Part shown: positions 9,329 to 17,403 of the stretch, in pieces
How positions within the stretch are numbered: the stretch's first letter is position 1
Layout of the letters: each line of letters starts with the position of its first letter
Source of the DNA: Novosphingobium huizhouense
GTDB taxonomy: Bacteria > Pseudomonadota > Alphaproteobacteria > Sphingomonadales > Sphingomonadaceae
Direction: 5' to 3'
Length of the DNA stretch: 64,000 nucleotides
Assembly: GCF_020179475.1 (NCBI RefSeq)
Contig: NZ_JAILXZ010000004.1
Span: 1 to 64,000, forward strand
The notes under the pieces: generated by a model
Database searches by the model: none
What the model saw: the letters and a program-made list of their open reading frames with translations, nothing else
What the model was told of the DNA's origin: nothing
Translations under genes and position numbers: made by a program

Positions 9329-10033
9329 ATGCGTGAGATCGTTTTCGATACCGAAACGACCGGGCTCGACCCGCAGGGCGGCGACCGGCTCGTCGAAATT
9401 GGCTGCATCGAGATGGTCAACCGCGTGCCCACCGGCGCGGTCTATCATTGCTACTTCAACCCCGAGCGCGACATGCCGGCCGAGGCCGAGGCGGTCCACG
9501 GCCTTTCGGCAACGTTCCTGTCGGACAAGCCGCTGTTTGCGGCCAAGGCGGCCGAGCTGATCGCGTTCCTCGGGGATGCGCCGCTGGTCGCCCACAATGC
9601 GGGGTTCGACTTCGGCTTCCTCAATGCCGAGCTGGCGAAGATCGGGATGGCCCCGGTCGACCGCGAGCGGATGGTCGACACCGTCGCGATCGCGCGGCGC
9701 AAGCATCCCGGCGCCAAGCTCAGCCTCGATGCGCTGTGCACCCGCTACGGCATCGACCGCAGCCATCGCACCAAGCACGGCGCGCTGCTCGATGCCGAAC
9801 TGCTGGCGCAGCTCTACGTCGAGCTGATGGGCGGCCGCCAGATCGGGCTCGAGCTTGCCGCGCACGCGCAGGCCGTGGCCGTCGGCAGCGATGCCGGCGT
9901 GCTCGTCGCCTCCACCCTGACCGTTTCCGCCAAGCCGTTCCGCGCGCCCCGGCCCCACGCCGCGAGCGCCGCCGAACTCGCCCGCCATGCCGAGTTCATG
10001 GCGGGCTTCAGCGAGGCGATCTGGTCGCGCTGA
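9329..10033 (+). CDS. dnaQ: DNA polymerase III epsilon subunit (3'-5' proofreading exonuclease)
   Basis: Proofreading subunit of the replicative polymerase. The DEDDh exonuclease motifs are complete: FDTETTGLD near the N-terminus, HNAGFDFGFL in the middle, and HGALLDAELLA, with the general-base histidine, in the third motif. The 234 residues include a short C-terminal tail that normally binds the alpha subunit. ATG 9329 puts the first motif at residues 4-12. Its position next to the presumed origin is conserved in alphaproteobacteria. Confidence 0.95.
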   Translation: MREIVFDTETTGLDPQGGDRLVEIGCIEMVNRVPTGAVYHCYFNPERDMPAEAEAVHGLSATFLSDKPLFAAKAAELIAFLGDAPLVAHNAGFDFGFLNAELAKIGMAPVDRERMVDTVAIARRKHPGAKLSLDALCTRYGIDRSHRTKHGALLDAELLAQLYVELMGGRQIGLELAAHAQAVAVGSDAGVLVASTLTVSAKPFRAPRPHAASAAELARHAEFMAGFSEAIWSR

Positions 10034-10070
10034 GCGCGGCCGGCTCCGCCCAGTCGAAGGAGAAGACACG

Positions 10071-10655
10071 ATGGACATTCGCGTTTCGGGCCACCAGGTC
10101 GACACCGGCGCCGCGTTCGAGGCACACGCCACCGAACGCCTCTCGGCCATCGTCGACAAGTATTTCTCCCGCGCCCTGTCCAGCCAGGTCACGCTCGGCA
10201 AGGCGCCCCACGGCGGCTTCCGCTGCGACATCGTCACCCACGTCACCCACGGCATGATCCTCAAGGGCAGCGCCGTCGCGCAGGAGGCGCACGTCGCGCT
10301 CGACCAGTCGGCGGAGAAGATCGACAAGCAGCTGCGCCGCTACAAGCGCCGGATCAAGGCGCGCGCCGACGGCGCCGACCACGCCCGCAAGACCGAGGAC
10401 GCCGCTTTCGCGCAGGACGCCTCCTACACCGTGTTCGTCGTGGAGGAGCACGAGGACGAGCCCGCCGATGCGCCGCTGGTGATCGCCGAGACCCGCGTCG
10501 ACGTGCCCGAGGCGACCGTGTCCGACGCGGTGATGATGCTCGACTTGCGCAACACCAACGCGCTGCTGTTCAAGAACGCCGGGACCGGCGTGCACAACAT
10601 GGTCTATCGCCGCGGCGACGGCTCGATCGGCTGGGTCGAACCGGCGCGGACCTGA
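10071..10655 (+). CDS. hpf: Ribosome hibernation promoting factor, long form
   Basis: Binds 70S ribosomes in stationary phase; long forms bring two ribosomes together as 100S dimers through their C-terminal domain. The N-terminal ~105 residues are the HPF/RaiA S30AE fold (MDIRVSGHQVDTG, HVALDQSAEKIDKQLRRYK) and the last ~60 residues, with DAVMMLDLRNTNALLFKNAGTG and YRRGDGSIGWVEP, are the long-form dimerisation domain. A strong Shine-Dalgarno (GAAGGAG, 10055-10061) supports ATG 10071. It is followed by ptsN, as in many proteobacteria, but the rpoN gene often found nearby is absent. Confidence 0.95.
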   Translation: MDIRVSGHQVDTGAAFEAHATERLSAIVDKYFSRALSSQVTLGKAPHGGFRCDIVTHVTHGMILKGSAVAQEAHVALDQSAEKIDKQLRRYKRRIKARADGADHARKTEDAAFAQDASYTVFVVEEHEDEPADAPLVIAETRVDVPEATVSDAVMMLDLRNTNALLFKNAGTGVHNMVYRRGDGSIGWVEPART

Positions 10656-10682
10656 CCCCAAGCTGAAACAACCTATTTGCCG

Positions 10683-10709
10683 CCCGCCCCGCCGAATCGC
10701 CGGGGCGGG
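10683..10709 (+). terminator. GC-rich hairpin after hpf
   Basis: A perfect 9-bp inverted repeat (CCCGCCCCG at 10683-10691, CGGGGCGGG at 10701-10709) lies 27 bp after the hpf stop and about 100 bp before ptsN. It has no T-run behind it, so it may be a pause or RNA-stabilising hairpin rather than an intrinsic terminator. Confidence 0.4.
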
Positions 10710-10810
10710 GGTGATTAGGAGCTTGCACCAAGGGTCAATCGGGCGCATGGCGCGCCCAACCTGAGCGGCAGCGCGCTTGCGCTTGCGCCCCATTCGGCAT
10801 TTCGTTTCCC

Positions 10811-11272
10811 ATGACGGCACTCTTCTCGATCGATCCCCTGGCAGTGCGCATCGTCCGCGCCGAAACCAAGCCGCAGATTCTCGGCGCGCTCGCGGCGTGC
10901 TTCGGCTCGGTCTATGCGCTCGACACCGACCACGTGCTCGAACGGATCGAGGAGCGCGAAAAGCTCGGCAGCACCGGCTTCGGTCGTGGCGTCGCCATCC
11001 CGCACGCGCGGATCGACCGGCTGGTGCGCCCGGTCGCGGCGTTCTTCCGGCTCGAGCAGCCGGTGGCGTTCGACGCCGCCGACGGCATGCCGGTCGACGT
11101 GGTGTTCGGCCTGCTCTCGCCCGAACAGGCCGGGGCGACGCATCTCCAGGCGCTCGCCGCGATCTCGCGGATGATGCGCGATGAACGGATGCACGAGCGC
11201 CTCGTCGCCGCGCCCGACGCCGATGCGCTCTATGCGCTGCTGGTCAACGTCATCGATCGCGATGCCGCCTGA
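10811..11272 (+). CDS. ptsN: Nitrogen-PTS EIIA component
   Basis: EIIA-Ntr, the terminal phosphate acceptor of the nitrogen phosphotransferase system, a regulatory chain that transports no sugar. The phosphorylated histidine is H65 in GVAIPHARI; the 153-residue length is normal. EI-Ntr (ptsP) lies at 14000 in the same window; NPr is not here. Its stop overlaps the start of the thioesterase gene by 11 bp, suggesting coupled translation. Confidence 0.95.
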   Translation: MTALFSIDPLAVRIVRAETKPQILGALAACFGSVYALDTDHVLERIEEREKLGSTGFGRGVAIPHARIDRLVRPVAAFFRLEQPVAFDAADGMPVDVVFGLLSPEQAGATHLQALAAISRMMRDERMHERLVAAPDADALYALLVNVIDRDAA

Positions 11273-11804
11273 AGCACCCGCTGCGCCGGCGGCGAGCAGC
11301 GACGGCGCCGCCTTCCACTGGCGCGCGCTCGAAGGGCTCTACGCCACCGCCCCGGTCAACCAGCTGTTCGACAGCCGGCTCGAAGTGCTCGGCGAAGGCC
11401 AGGCGCGAATCCTGTTCGACGTCGGTCCGCAGGTGTTCCACGCCGCCGGCGCGGCGCACGGCACGATCTACTTCAAGATGCTCGACGACGCGGCGTTCTA
11501 CGCCGCCAACACGCTGGTCACCGACCGCTTCCTGCTGACCACCTCGTTCAACCTCCACTTCAGCCGGCCGATCCGCGGCGGGCGCGTGATCGCCGAAGGA
11601 CGCTGGCTCTCGGGCCGCCGCCGCGTGCTCGTCGCCGAAGCGCGGCTGCTCGACGAGGACGGCGAGGAAGTGGGGCGCGGCACCGGCACCTTCCAGCGCT
11701 CGCGCATCGCGCTGTCCTCGCTGCCCGGCTACGCCGTGCGTGACGAGGCGGGGGGCGAGGCCGGGGGTGGGGCCGGGGCCAGCCTGGCCGCGACGGGGCG
11801 CTAG
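11262..11804 (+). CDS. PaaI-type hotdog-fold thioesterase
   Basis: A 180-residue protein with a single hotdog domain of the PaaI/acyl-CoA thioesterase type. The AHGTIYFKMLDDAAFYAANT segment is the central helix with the presumed catalytic aspartate, followed by the strands LLTTSFNLHFSRPIRGG and GRRRVLVAEARLLDEDGEEV. The C-terminal ~25 residues are Gly/Ala-rich and probably disordered. Its acyl substrate is unknown. The ATG lies within the end of ptsN. Confidence 0.85.
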   Translation: MPPEAPAAPAASSDGAAFHWRALEGLYATAPVNQLFDSRLEVLGEGQARILFDVGPQVFHAAGAAHGTIYFKMLDDAAFYAANTLVTDRFLLTTSFNLHFSRPIRGGRVIAEGRWLSGRRRVLVAEARLLDEDGEEVGRGTGTFQRSRIALSSLPGYAVRDEAGGEAGGGAGASLAATGR

Positions 11805-11809
11805 GCGCG

Positions 11810-12145
11810 GTGGACGGCGCGCGCCTGCCTGCGCAGGTCGAAGTCTCGGCGATGCTGCGCGCCACCGAATCGCTCGGCGGGTTCGCCACGGTGCTGCACA
11901 AGGGCGACGTCGACTCCGGCACGATCCTTGTCGTCATCGAACAAAAACAGGGACTTGGCGTAGTCTACGAACGCATGCCGCAGCCCGACGGCGCGCGCAA
12001 ATGGATCGCTGCCAAGGTGCAAGATCCTGATAATAAAACAGAATTTCAGGACTATCTGGATCGTCGAAAACGCCAGGACAGCGACACCTGGATCATCGAA
12101 CTGATCGTCGACGATGGCGCACGTCTCATCCTGAACGCGGTATGA
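11810..12145 (+). CDS. DUF1491 family protein
   Basis: A 111-residue protein of the alphaproteobacterial DUF1491 family: LPAQVEVSAMLR, GGFATVLHKGDVDSGTILV, then WIIELIVDDGARLIL at the end. The function is unknown. The start is GTG, 5 bp after the thioesterase stop, so it probably closes the ptsN operon. It has no signal peptide or membrane segment and is probably cytosolic. Confidence 0.85.
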   Translation: MDGARLPAQVEVSAMLRATESLGGFATVLHKGDVDSGTILVVIEQKQGLGVVYERMPQPDGARKWIAAKVQDPDNKTEFQDYLDRRKRQDSDTWIIELIVDDGARLILNAV

Positions 12146-12293
12146 CTGACGGCGCTGCAGGTTGACTCTGCCGCATTGCAAAATAAAGGCAACCGACCAC
12201 GGACGCGCAGGCGGCGGGGCCCGGCACGAAGCCGGACCGGCTGGCACGCAGACGGGGGGCAGTCGCCACGGCCTTTGGGATGCCCGGTCGATG

Positions 12294-12311
12294 CGCGAGC
12301 GCAAGCTCGCG
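12294..12311 (+). promoter_or_regulatory. GNRA-loop hairpin upstream of the SleB-type gene
   Basis: A perfect inverted repeat CGCGAGC-GCAA-GCTCGCG with a GCAA tetraloop, 61 bp before ATG 12373. If the mRNA begins upstream it would form a very stable leader hairpin; as DNA it could be an operator. The rest of the 12146-12372 gap shows nothing else clear. Confidence 0.35.
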
Positions 12312-12372
12312 TGACGCGGACCGGATCGTGCCACGTCGTGGACCGATGTCCACCGCACAGTCATGACGTTGG

Positions 12373-13071
12373 ATGAGCAAGCAATTTCGTATCGCCTCGG
12401 CAATCAGCATCGCGGCGACCCTGTTTACAACCCTGTTCGGCGCCGCAGGTTCCGGCGCCGCGGCGCAGAATCCGGCGCCCTCGGCAGCAGCCACCATCGC
12501 CAGCGGCGAGGTCCTGCTCCCCGCACGCGAAGCCCCCGGCGCTTCGCCCATCACCCAGAATTCGCAGGATGCGCGCATGCCCGCGGTCGAGCGCGCGCTG
12601 CCCCAGCCCGAGGCCAGCGATGCCGCCGACGCACCGGTCGGCGCCGCCGTCCTCCCGGCCGCCTCGCTCGCCGCGCTGGTCGAACAGACCGCGGTTCCCG
12701 CCAAGCTTTCCGACGAGCTGCGCTGCCTTGCGGGCGCCATCTACTTCGAAGCCAAGAGCGAGACGCTCGCCGGCCAGCTCGCGGTCGGCCGGGTGATCGT
12801 CGCCCGCGCCCATTCCGGCCGCTTCCCCGCTTCGTACTGCGGCGTGGTCTACCAGCCCTCGCAGTTCTCGTTCGTACGCGGCCACGCCATGCCGAGCGTC
12901 GACACCGACAGCCGCGACTGGATCGAAGCGACCAAGATCGCGCTGATCGCGCACACCGGCGCCTGGAAGAGCCCGGTCGAGGGCGCGATGTTCTTCCACG
13001 CCGCGCGCGTCGCGCCGAGCTGGGGCAAGACCCGCATGGCGCGGGTCGACAACCATATCTTCTACCGCTGA
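12373..13071 (+). CDS. Cell wall hydrolase, SleB family
   Basis: A predicted secreted peptidoglycan hydrolase. The 232-residue protein has a signal peptide (about residues 1-31), an Ala/Pro-rich linker of ~80 residues, and a C-terminal hydrolase_2 (SleB) domain from about residue 115: CLAGAIYFEAKSE, with the presumed catalytic glutamate, GQLAVGRVIVAR, YCGVVYQPSQFSFV and FFHAARVAPSW. In non-sporulating alphaproteobacteria such proteins are taken to act in wall remodelling. It is a single gene with its own leader. Confidence 0.9.
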   Translation: MSKQFRIASAISIAATLFTTLFGAAGSGAAAQNPAPSAAATIASGEVLLPAREAPGASPITQNSQDARMPAVERALPQPEASDAADAPVGAAVLPAASLAALVEQTAVPAKLSDELRCLAGAIYFEAKSETLAGQLAVGRVIVARAHSGRFPASYCGVVYQPSQFSFVRGHAMPSVDTDSRDWIEATKIALIAHTGAWKSPVEGAMFFHAARVAPSWGKTRMARVDNHIFYR

Positions 13072-13117
13072 CGCACCGATCGGGCCGCGCGCCGCCGAGG
13101 CGGCGCCGGCCCGCCGG

Positions 13118-13315
13118 TCAGGCAATGATGTCGGGGATCAGGTAGTCCTCGAGCATCGTGATCTGGTCCTTGAGGCGCAGCTTGCGCTTCTTCAGTCGGG
13201 CGATCTGCAACTGGTCGGTCGCGCCCGCCCCGCTCAGCGCGTCGATCGCTGCGTCGAGGTCGCGGTGCTCGAGGCGGAGCGCCTCGAGCCGCTTGCGCAT
13301 TTCGTCTTCGGTCAC
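13118..13315 (-). CDS. DUF465 family protein (YdcH-like)
   Basis: A 65-residue, highly charged, mostly helical protein of the DUF465 family: RLEALRLEHRDLDAAIDAL, then LQIARLKKRKLRLKDQITMLE, a short antiparallel coiled coil. The function is unknown. GTG 13315 is chosen because a Shine-Dalgarno GGGAG lies 7 nt upstream; a GTG at 13354 would add 13 residues without support. It is convergent with the SleB-type gene and divergent from a second DUF465 gene. Confidence 0.88.
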   Translation of the reverse strand: MTEDEMRKRLEALRLEHRDLDAAIDALSGAGATDQLQIARLKKRKLRLKDQITMLEDYLIPDIIA

Positions 13316-13542
13316 ACGGTTACTCCCAGGCGGCACAACCGATTGCTGCACCACCTACGGTACATCCCTCAGCCGCCGCGCCCCGACGCGGTTCGGCTTG
13401 CAAGATACGGCGAATGTGGGAGCATGACAACGCGCCCGCACCGGACCGATCCGAGTCGGGGCGGACGCGACGGTACCCTTGCGCAAAGGGCGTCGCATCT
13501 TGCGCAAGGCACGACCGGAACACCCCAGCAGGAGGTATCCGT

Positions 13543-13701
13543 ATGGACACATCACACGTCACTGCACTGCAGACGAAGCACGCCGGCCTCGAACGCCGCA
13601 TTGCCGAGGAAATGGCCCGGCCCTTTCCCGACGGCGTGCTCGTGATGGAGCTCAAGAAGCGCAAGCTTCGCATCAAGGAAGAACTCTCGCTGCGACATTG
13701 A
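13543..13701 (+). CDS. Short DUF465 family protein
   Basis: A 52-residue paralogue of the gene at 13118: LQTKHAGLERRIAEEMARP then VMELKKRKLRIKEELSLR, sharing the KKRKLR(I/L)K core. A perfect AGGAGGT (13530-13536) lies 6 nt before the ATG. The two DUF465 genes are divergent, with 227 bp between their starts; they may form a related pair of helical hairpin proteins. No function is known. Confidence 0.88.
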   Translation: MDTSHVTALQTKHAGLERRIAEEMARPFPDGVLVMELKKRKLRIKEELSLRH

Positions 13702-13950
13702 CGCGCAGGCCTTGCGGATTCGACCGGTCTTGCCTGGGACCGGTCCATCCCGCCCCTCCCCCCGCCCGCACGGCGCCCGCCGCCGTTCTCCTTCGAACCA
13801 CCGATCCGCCGGGCGACGGCAGCCCCAAGCCGCAGTCCACCTCGGACCGCCGCAGGGGCGCCGGATCGTCCGCCGCCGCGATCGGCGCCGCCGCGCCAGC
13901 CCGCCACATACGAATTAACGCGCCGCTCGGGCGCGGCCGACGATTGCCAC

Positions 13951-13975
13951 GCAAACGGCGGCGCTTGCCGTTTGC
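13951..13975 (+). promoter_or_regulatory. Perfect dyad just upstream of ptsP
   Basis: GCAAACGGC (13951-13959) and GCCGTTTGC (13967-13975) form a perfect 9-bp inverted repeat with a 7-bp centre, ending 24 bp before the ptsP ATG. It could be an operator or a leader hairpin over the ribosome entry region. The rest of the 13702-13999 gap is GC-rich and shows no convincing gene. Confidence 0.45.
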
Positions 13976-13999
13976 ACCGTGCGCTCGCTAGGCTAGGCC

Positions 14000-16279
14000 A
14001 TGGCCATGTTCTCTGCCGTCGCATCCGCCCGCGCGATCCTCACTTCGCTGCACGAGGTCATGGCCTCGCGCGCCGGCGCCCAGGCCAAGCTCAACCAGAT
14101 CGTCGAGGTCATCGGCGGCAAGCTCGACAGCGAAGTCTGCTCGATCTACCTGCTGCGCGAGGGCATGCTCGAACTGTTCGCCACCCGCGGGCTCAACCAG
14201 GCGGCGGTCCACGTCACCCGGCTGGCGGTGGGCGAAGGTCTCGTCGGCACGATCGCCGACAAGATCGAGACGTTGAACCTCGCCGAGGCGGCGGCCCATC
14301 CCGACTTCGCCTTCCGCCCCGAAACGGGCGAGGAGCGCTTCCATTCCTTCGCCGGGGTGCCGATCGTGCGGCGCGAGCGCGCGGTGGGCGTGGTCGCGGT
14401 CCAGCATGTCGAGCCGCGGCGCTACGAGGAAGTCGAGATCGAGGCGCTGCAGACCGTGGCGATGGTCCTGTCCGAGCTGATCGCCAATGCCGAGCTGATC
14501 GACGACGAGGACGTGCTCGGCGTGCCCGCGCACCTCACCGGGCCGGAACGGCTCAAGGGCCTGACCCTGGTCAAGGGCCTCGCCAGCGGGGTTGCCGTGT
14601 TCCACCAGCCGCGGGTGATGATCGAACACGTCGTCGCCGAGGATACCGAGGCCGAGCGCCAGCGCGTCTACCTCGCCTTCGACAAGATGCGCGAGCAGAT
14701 CGACCGCATGGCCGGCCAGGCCGAGTTCGGCGTCGGCGGCGAGCACGAGGAAGTGCTCGAGACCTACCGCATGTTCGCCTACGACGAAGGCTGGTCGCGG
14801 CGGATCAACGAGGCGATCGATTCCGGGCTTACCGCGGAGGCGGCGATCGAGCGGGTCCAGCAGCGCACCCGCATGCGCATGCGCCAGATCGACGATCCGT
14901 TGCTCGCCGACCGGATGCACGATCTCGAGGACCTGTCGAACCGCCTGCTGCGGATCGTCTCGGGCCAGCTCGGCACCGCGGCCTCGATGGGGCTGAAGGG
15001 CGACGCCATCCTCGTCGCGCGCAACCTCGGCCCGGCCGAACTGCTGGAATACGACCGTCGCCGGCTCAAGGGCGTGATCCTCGAGGAAGGCTCGCTCACC
15101 GCGCACGTGGTGATCGTGGCGCGGGCGATGGGGATTCCGGTGGTCGGCCGGGTCAAGAGCCTGCGCGGCAAGGTGCGCGACGGCGACCTGCTGATGATCG
15201 ACGGCGACCAGGGCGTGGTCGACGTGCGTCCCGCGCCTTCGCTGGTCGAGGCGTTCGAGGCGCGCTTCGCCAAGAACCGCGAGCGCCAGGCGCATTACGC
15301 CACGCTGCGCGAGGTCGAGCCGGTGACGCGCGACGGCACCCGCATCGCGGTGCTGATGAACGCGGGGCTACGCGACGACATGCCCGCGCTGGCGATGACC
15401 GGCGCCGACGGCATCGGCCTGTTCCGCACCGAGTTCCAGTTCCTCGTCTCGGCCACGCTGCCCGCGCGCGAGCGGCAGACGCGGCTCTACCGCGACGTGC
15501 TCGAGGCCGCGGGCGACAAGCCGGTGGTGTTCCGCACCGTCGACATCGGCGGCGACAAGGTCCTGCCCTACCTGCGCCACAACGATGGCGAGACCGAGGA
15601 GAACCCGGCAATGGGCTGGCGCGCGCTGCGCGTCGCGCTCGAGCGCGACGGGCTGCTCAAGGTCCAGGCGCGCGCGCTGCTCGAGGCGGCGGGCGGGCGC
15701 ACGCTCAACGTGATGTTTCCGATGGTCACCGAGCCGTGGGAGTTCGACGCGGCCAAGGCGGTGTTCGACAGCCAGCTCGCCTTCCTCAAGCAGCAGAAGA
15801 AGCTGCTGCCCGAAGCGATCCGGTTCGGTGCGATGCTCGAGGTGCCCGCGCTCGCCGAATGCCTCGACGTGCTCGCCCCGCGGCTGTCGTTCCTCTCGGT
15901 CGGGACCAACGACCTCACCCAGTTCCTGTTCGCCGCCGATCGCGCCAACCCCAAGCTCGCCGAACGCTACGACTGGCTCAGCCCGGCGATCCTGCGCTTC
16001 CTGCGGCGGGTGGTGCAGACGGTCGCGCCGCACGGCACCGACGTCACCGTCTGCGGCGAGATGGGCGGCCGCCGGCTCGAGGCGCTGGCGCTGCTCGGGC
16101 TCGGCATCACGCGCCTGTCGATCACCCCGGCCGCGGTCGGCCCGGTCAAGGAGCTGGTGCGCAAGATCGACCTTGCCGAGATTCGCGCGGCGATGGACGG
16201 CTGGCTGGCCGATCCGCCGCGCGACTTGCGCTCGGCGATCGCGGAGTGGGCCTTCTTCCGCGGAATCGAGTGCGATTGA
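14000..16279 (+). CDS. ptsP: Nitrogen-PTS enzyme I (PEP-protein phosphotransferase)
   Basis: EI-Ntr takes phosphate from PEP and passes it to NPr and then EIIA-Ntr. The 759-residue protein has an N-terminal GAF domain (about 20-165; a glutamine-sensing role is known in some family members), the EI N-terminal domain, the swivel histidine H369 in GSLTAHVVIVAR, and the PEP-binding barrel with GIGLFRTEFQFL, SVGTNDLTQFLFA and the catalytic cysteine C685 in TVCGEMGG. All catalytic residues are present. The partner ptsN is at 10811. It starts 24 bp after a perfect dyad. Confidence 0.96.
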   Translation: MAMFSAVASARAILTSLHEVMASRAGAQAKLNQIVEVIGGKLDSEVCSIYLLREGMLELFATRGLNQAAVHVTRLAVGEGLVGTIADKIETLNLAEAAAHPDFAFRPETGEERFHSFAGVPIVRRERAVGVVAVQHVEPRRYEEVEIEALQTVAMVLSELIANAELIDDEDVLGVPAHLTGPERLKGLTLVKGLASGVAVFHQPRVMIEHVVAEDTEAERQRVYLAFDKMREQIDRMAGQAEFGVGGEHEEVLETYRMFAYDEGWSRRINEAIDSGLTAEAAIERVQQRTRMRMRQIDDPLLADRMHDLEDLSNRLLRIVSGQLGTAASMGLKGDAILVARNLGPAELLEYDRRRLKGVILEEGSLTAHVVIVARAMGIPVVGRVKSLRGKVRDGDLLMIDGDQGVVDVRPAPSLVEAFEARFAKNRERQAHYATLREVEPVTRDGTRIAVLMNAGLRDDMPALAMTGADGIGLFRTEFQFLVSATLPARERQTRLYRDVLEAAGDKPVVFRTVDIGGDKVLPYLRHNDGETEENPAMGWRALRVALERDGLLKVQARALLEAAGGRTLNVMFPMVTEPWEFDAAKAVFDSQLAFLKQQKKLLPEAIRFGAMLEVPALAECLDVLAPRLSFLSVGTNDLTQFLFAADRANPKLAERYDWLSPAILRFLRRVVQTVAPHGTDVTVCGEMGGRRLEALALLGLGITRLSITPAAVGPVKELVRKIDLAEIRAAMDGWLADPPRDLRSAIAEWAFFRGIECD

Positions 16280-16411
16280 CACCGCTCGGCGTCATTCCGG
16301 ACCCGTTTTGTCGCCTTTGATGGGGAAGTGATGGCATAAGGCGTTGACATAAGCCTGCTTGACGCGATCGTTCGGGCAGGGGCGTCAGCTTCAAGGGTTG
16401 CCAAGAAGATC

Positions 16412-17296
16412 ATGACAAACGGGAGTCGCGCCGTGGCGGAAGGCGGCGAAAACGAAAGCCATGCCGAAGGTGGCGAACTGGTCCCCGGCCCGTTCGCCTC
16501 GACCGGAACCCGGCTGCGCGCCGCGCGCGAGGCGCGGGGCCTGTCGATCGCCGACCTGGCGACGCGGACGCGGATCACCGCGCGGCACATCGCCGCGATC
16601 GAGGCGGGCGATTTCGCCTCGCTTCCGGGCCGGCCCTACGTGCTCGGCTTCGCGCGGAGCTATGCGCGCGAGGTGGGGATCGACGATCGCGCCATCGCCG
16701 ATGCCGTCCGGCGCGAGCTCGATGCCGCCGCGCCCCAGCCCGAACCGCGCAAGATCAACCAGTTCGAAGTGGGCGATCCGGTCAAGACGCCCTCGTTCGT
16801 GCTGACCTGGCTCGCCGTCGCGCTCGGCCTCGGCATCGTCGTCACCGGCTTCGTGCTGTGGCGCAGCTATTACTGGCCGGCCGCCGAGCTGCCCTCGCTG
16901 GTGGCGCCTGCAGGCGCGCCGGCGCGCCCGGGGCCGCGGCCCGCTCCGGCCGCGCCCCCTGCACCGGCCCAGCCCGCCGGCGGCCCGGTGGTGTTCACCG
17001 CGCGCGAGCCGGGCATCTGGGTCAAGTTCAGCGACGCCGACGGCCGCCAGCTGATGCAGAAGCAGATGGCGATGGGCGAAAGCTACACCGTGCCCGGCGA
17101 GGCGAAGGGACCGGTGGTGTGGACCGGTCGGCCCGACGCGCTGGCGATCACCATCGGCGGCCGCCCGGTCGCGCCGCTGGCCGAGCGCGAAGGCGTGGTC
17201 AAGAACGTGCCGGTCGACGCGGCCGCGCTGCTTGCGCGCGCCAGCGCCGCGCCCACGGTCCCGCCGCTCGCCGCGCCATCCACCGCGCAGCGCTAG
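16412..17296 (+). CDS. RodZ-like membrane protein with N-terminal HTH
   Basis: A 294-residue protein with the RodZ layout: a cytoplasmic HTH_25 domain (about residues 30-95, GTRLRAAREARGLSIADLA and YVLGFARSYA), one membrane segment near 128-150 (FVLTWLAVALGLGIVVTGFV), a Pro/Ala-rich periplasmic linker and a C-terminal DUF4115 beta domain (REPGIWVKFSDADGRQLM). RodZ links MreB to the wall-elongation machinery. Whether this copy does so, or is a transcription-related relative, cannot be told from sequence. cpoB follows 107 bp downstream. Confidence 0.85.
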   Translation: MTNGSRAVAEGGENESHAEGGELVPGPFASTGTRLRAAREARGLSIADLATRTRITARHIAAIEAGDFASLPGRPYVLGFARSYAREVGIDDRAIADAVRRELDAAAPQPEPRKINQFEVGDPVKTPSFVLTWLAVALGLGIVVTGFVLWRSYYWPAAELPSLVAPAGAPARPGPRPAPAAPPAPAQPAGGPVVFTAREPGIWVKFSDADGRQLMQKQMAMGESYTVPGEAKGPVVWTGRPDALAITIGGRPVAPLAEREGVVKNVPVDAAALLARASAAPTVPPLAAPSTAQR

Positions 17297-17403
17297 GCGC
17301 AATCTCGACAAGCCGTGCGGGCTGCGGCAAGGAAGCGCCTAGGCAGGCGCGATGGGATGGCGCACGTCGGATCGCGTGCGCGCAAGCCCCTGCGGGAGTG
17401 ACG

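Noticed and set aside
12162..12187. TTGACT followed by AAATAAA as a promoter for the SleB-type gene
   Set aside because: The spacing is about 14 bp, too short for a sigma-70 promoter, and the -10 match is poor.
16858..17403. N-terminal extension of cpoB over the end of the RodZ-like gene
   Set aside because: The upstream frame overlaps the RodZ-like coding region and lacks a signal peptide; ATG 17404 starts exactly at a typical signal sequence.
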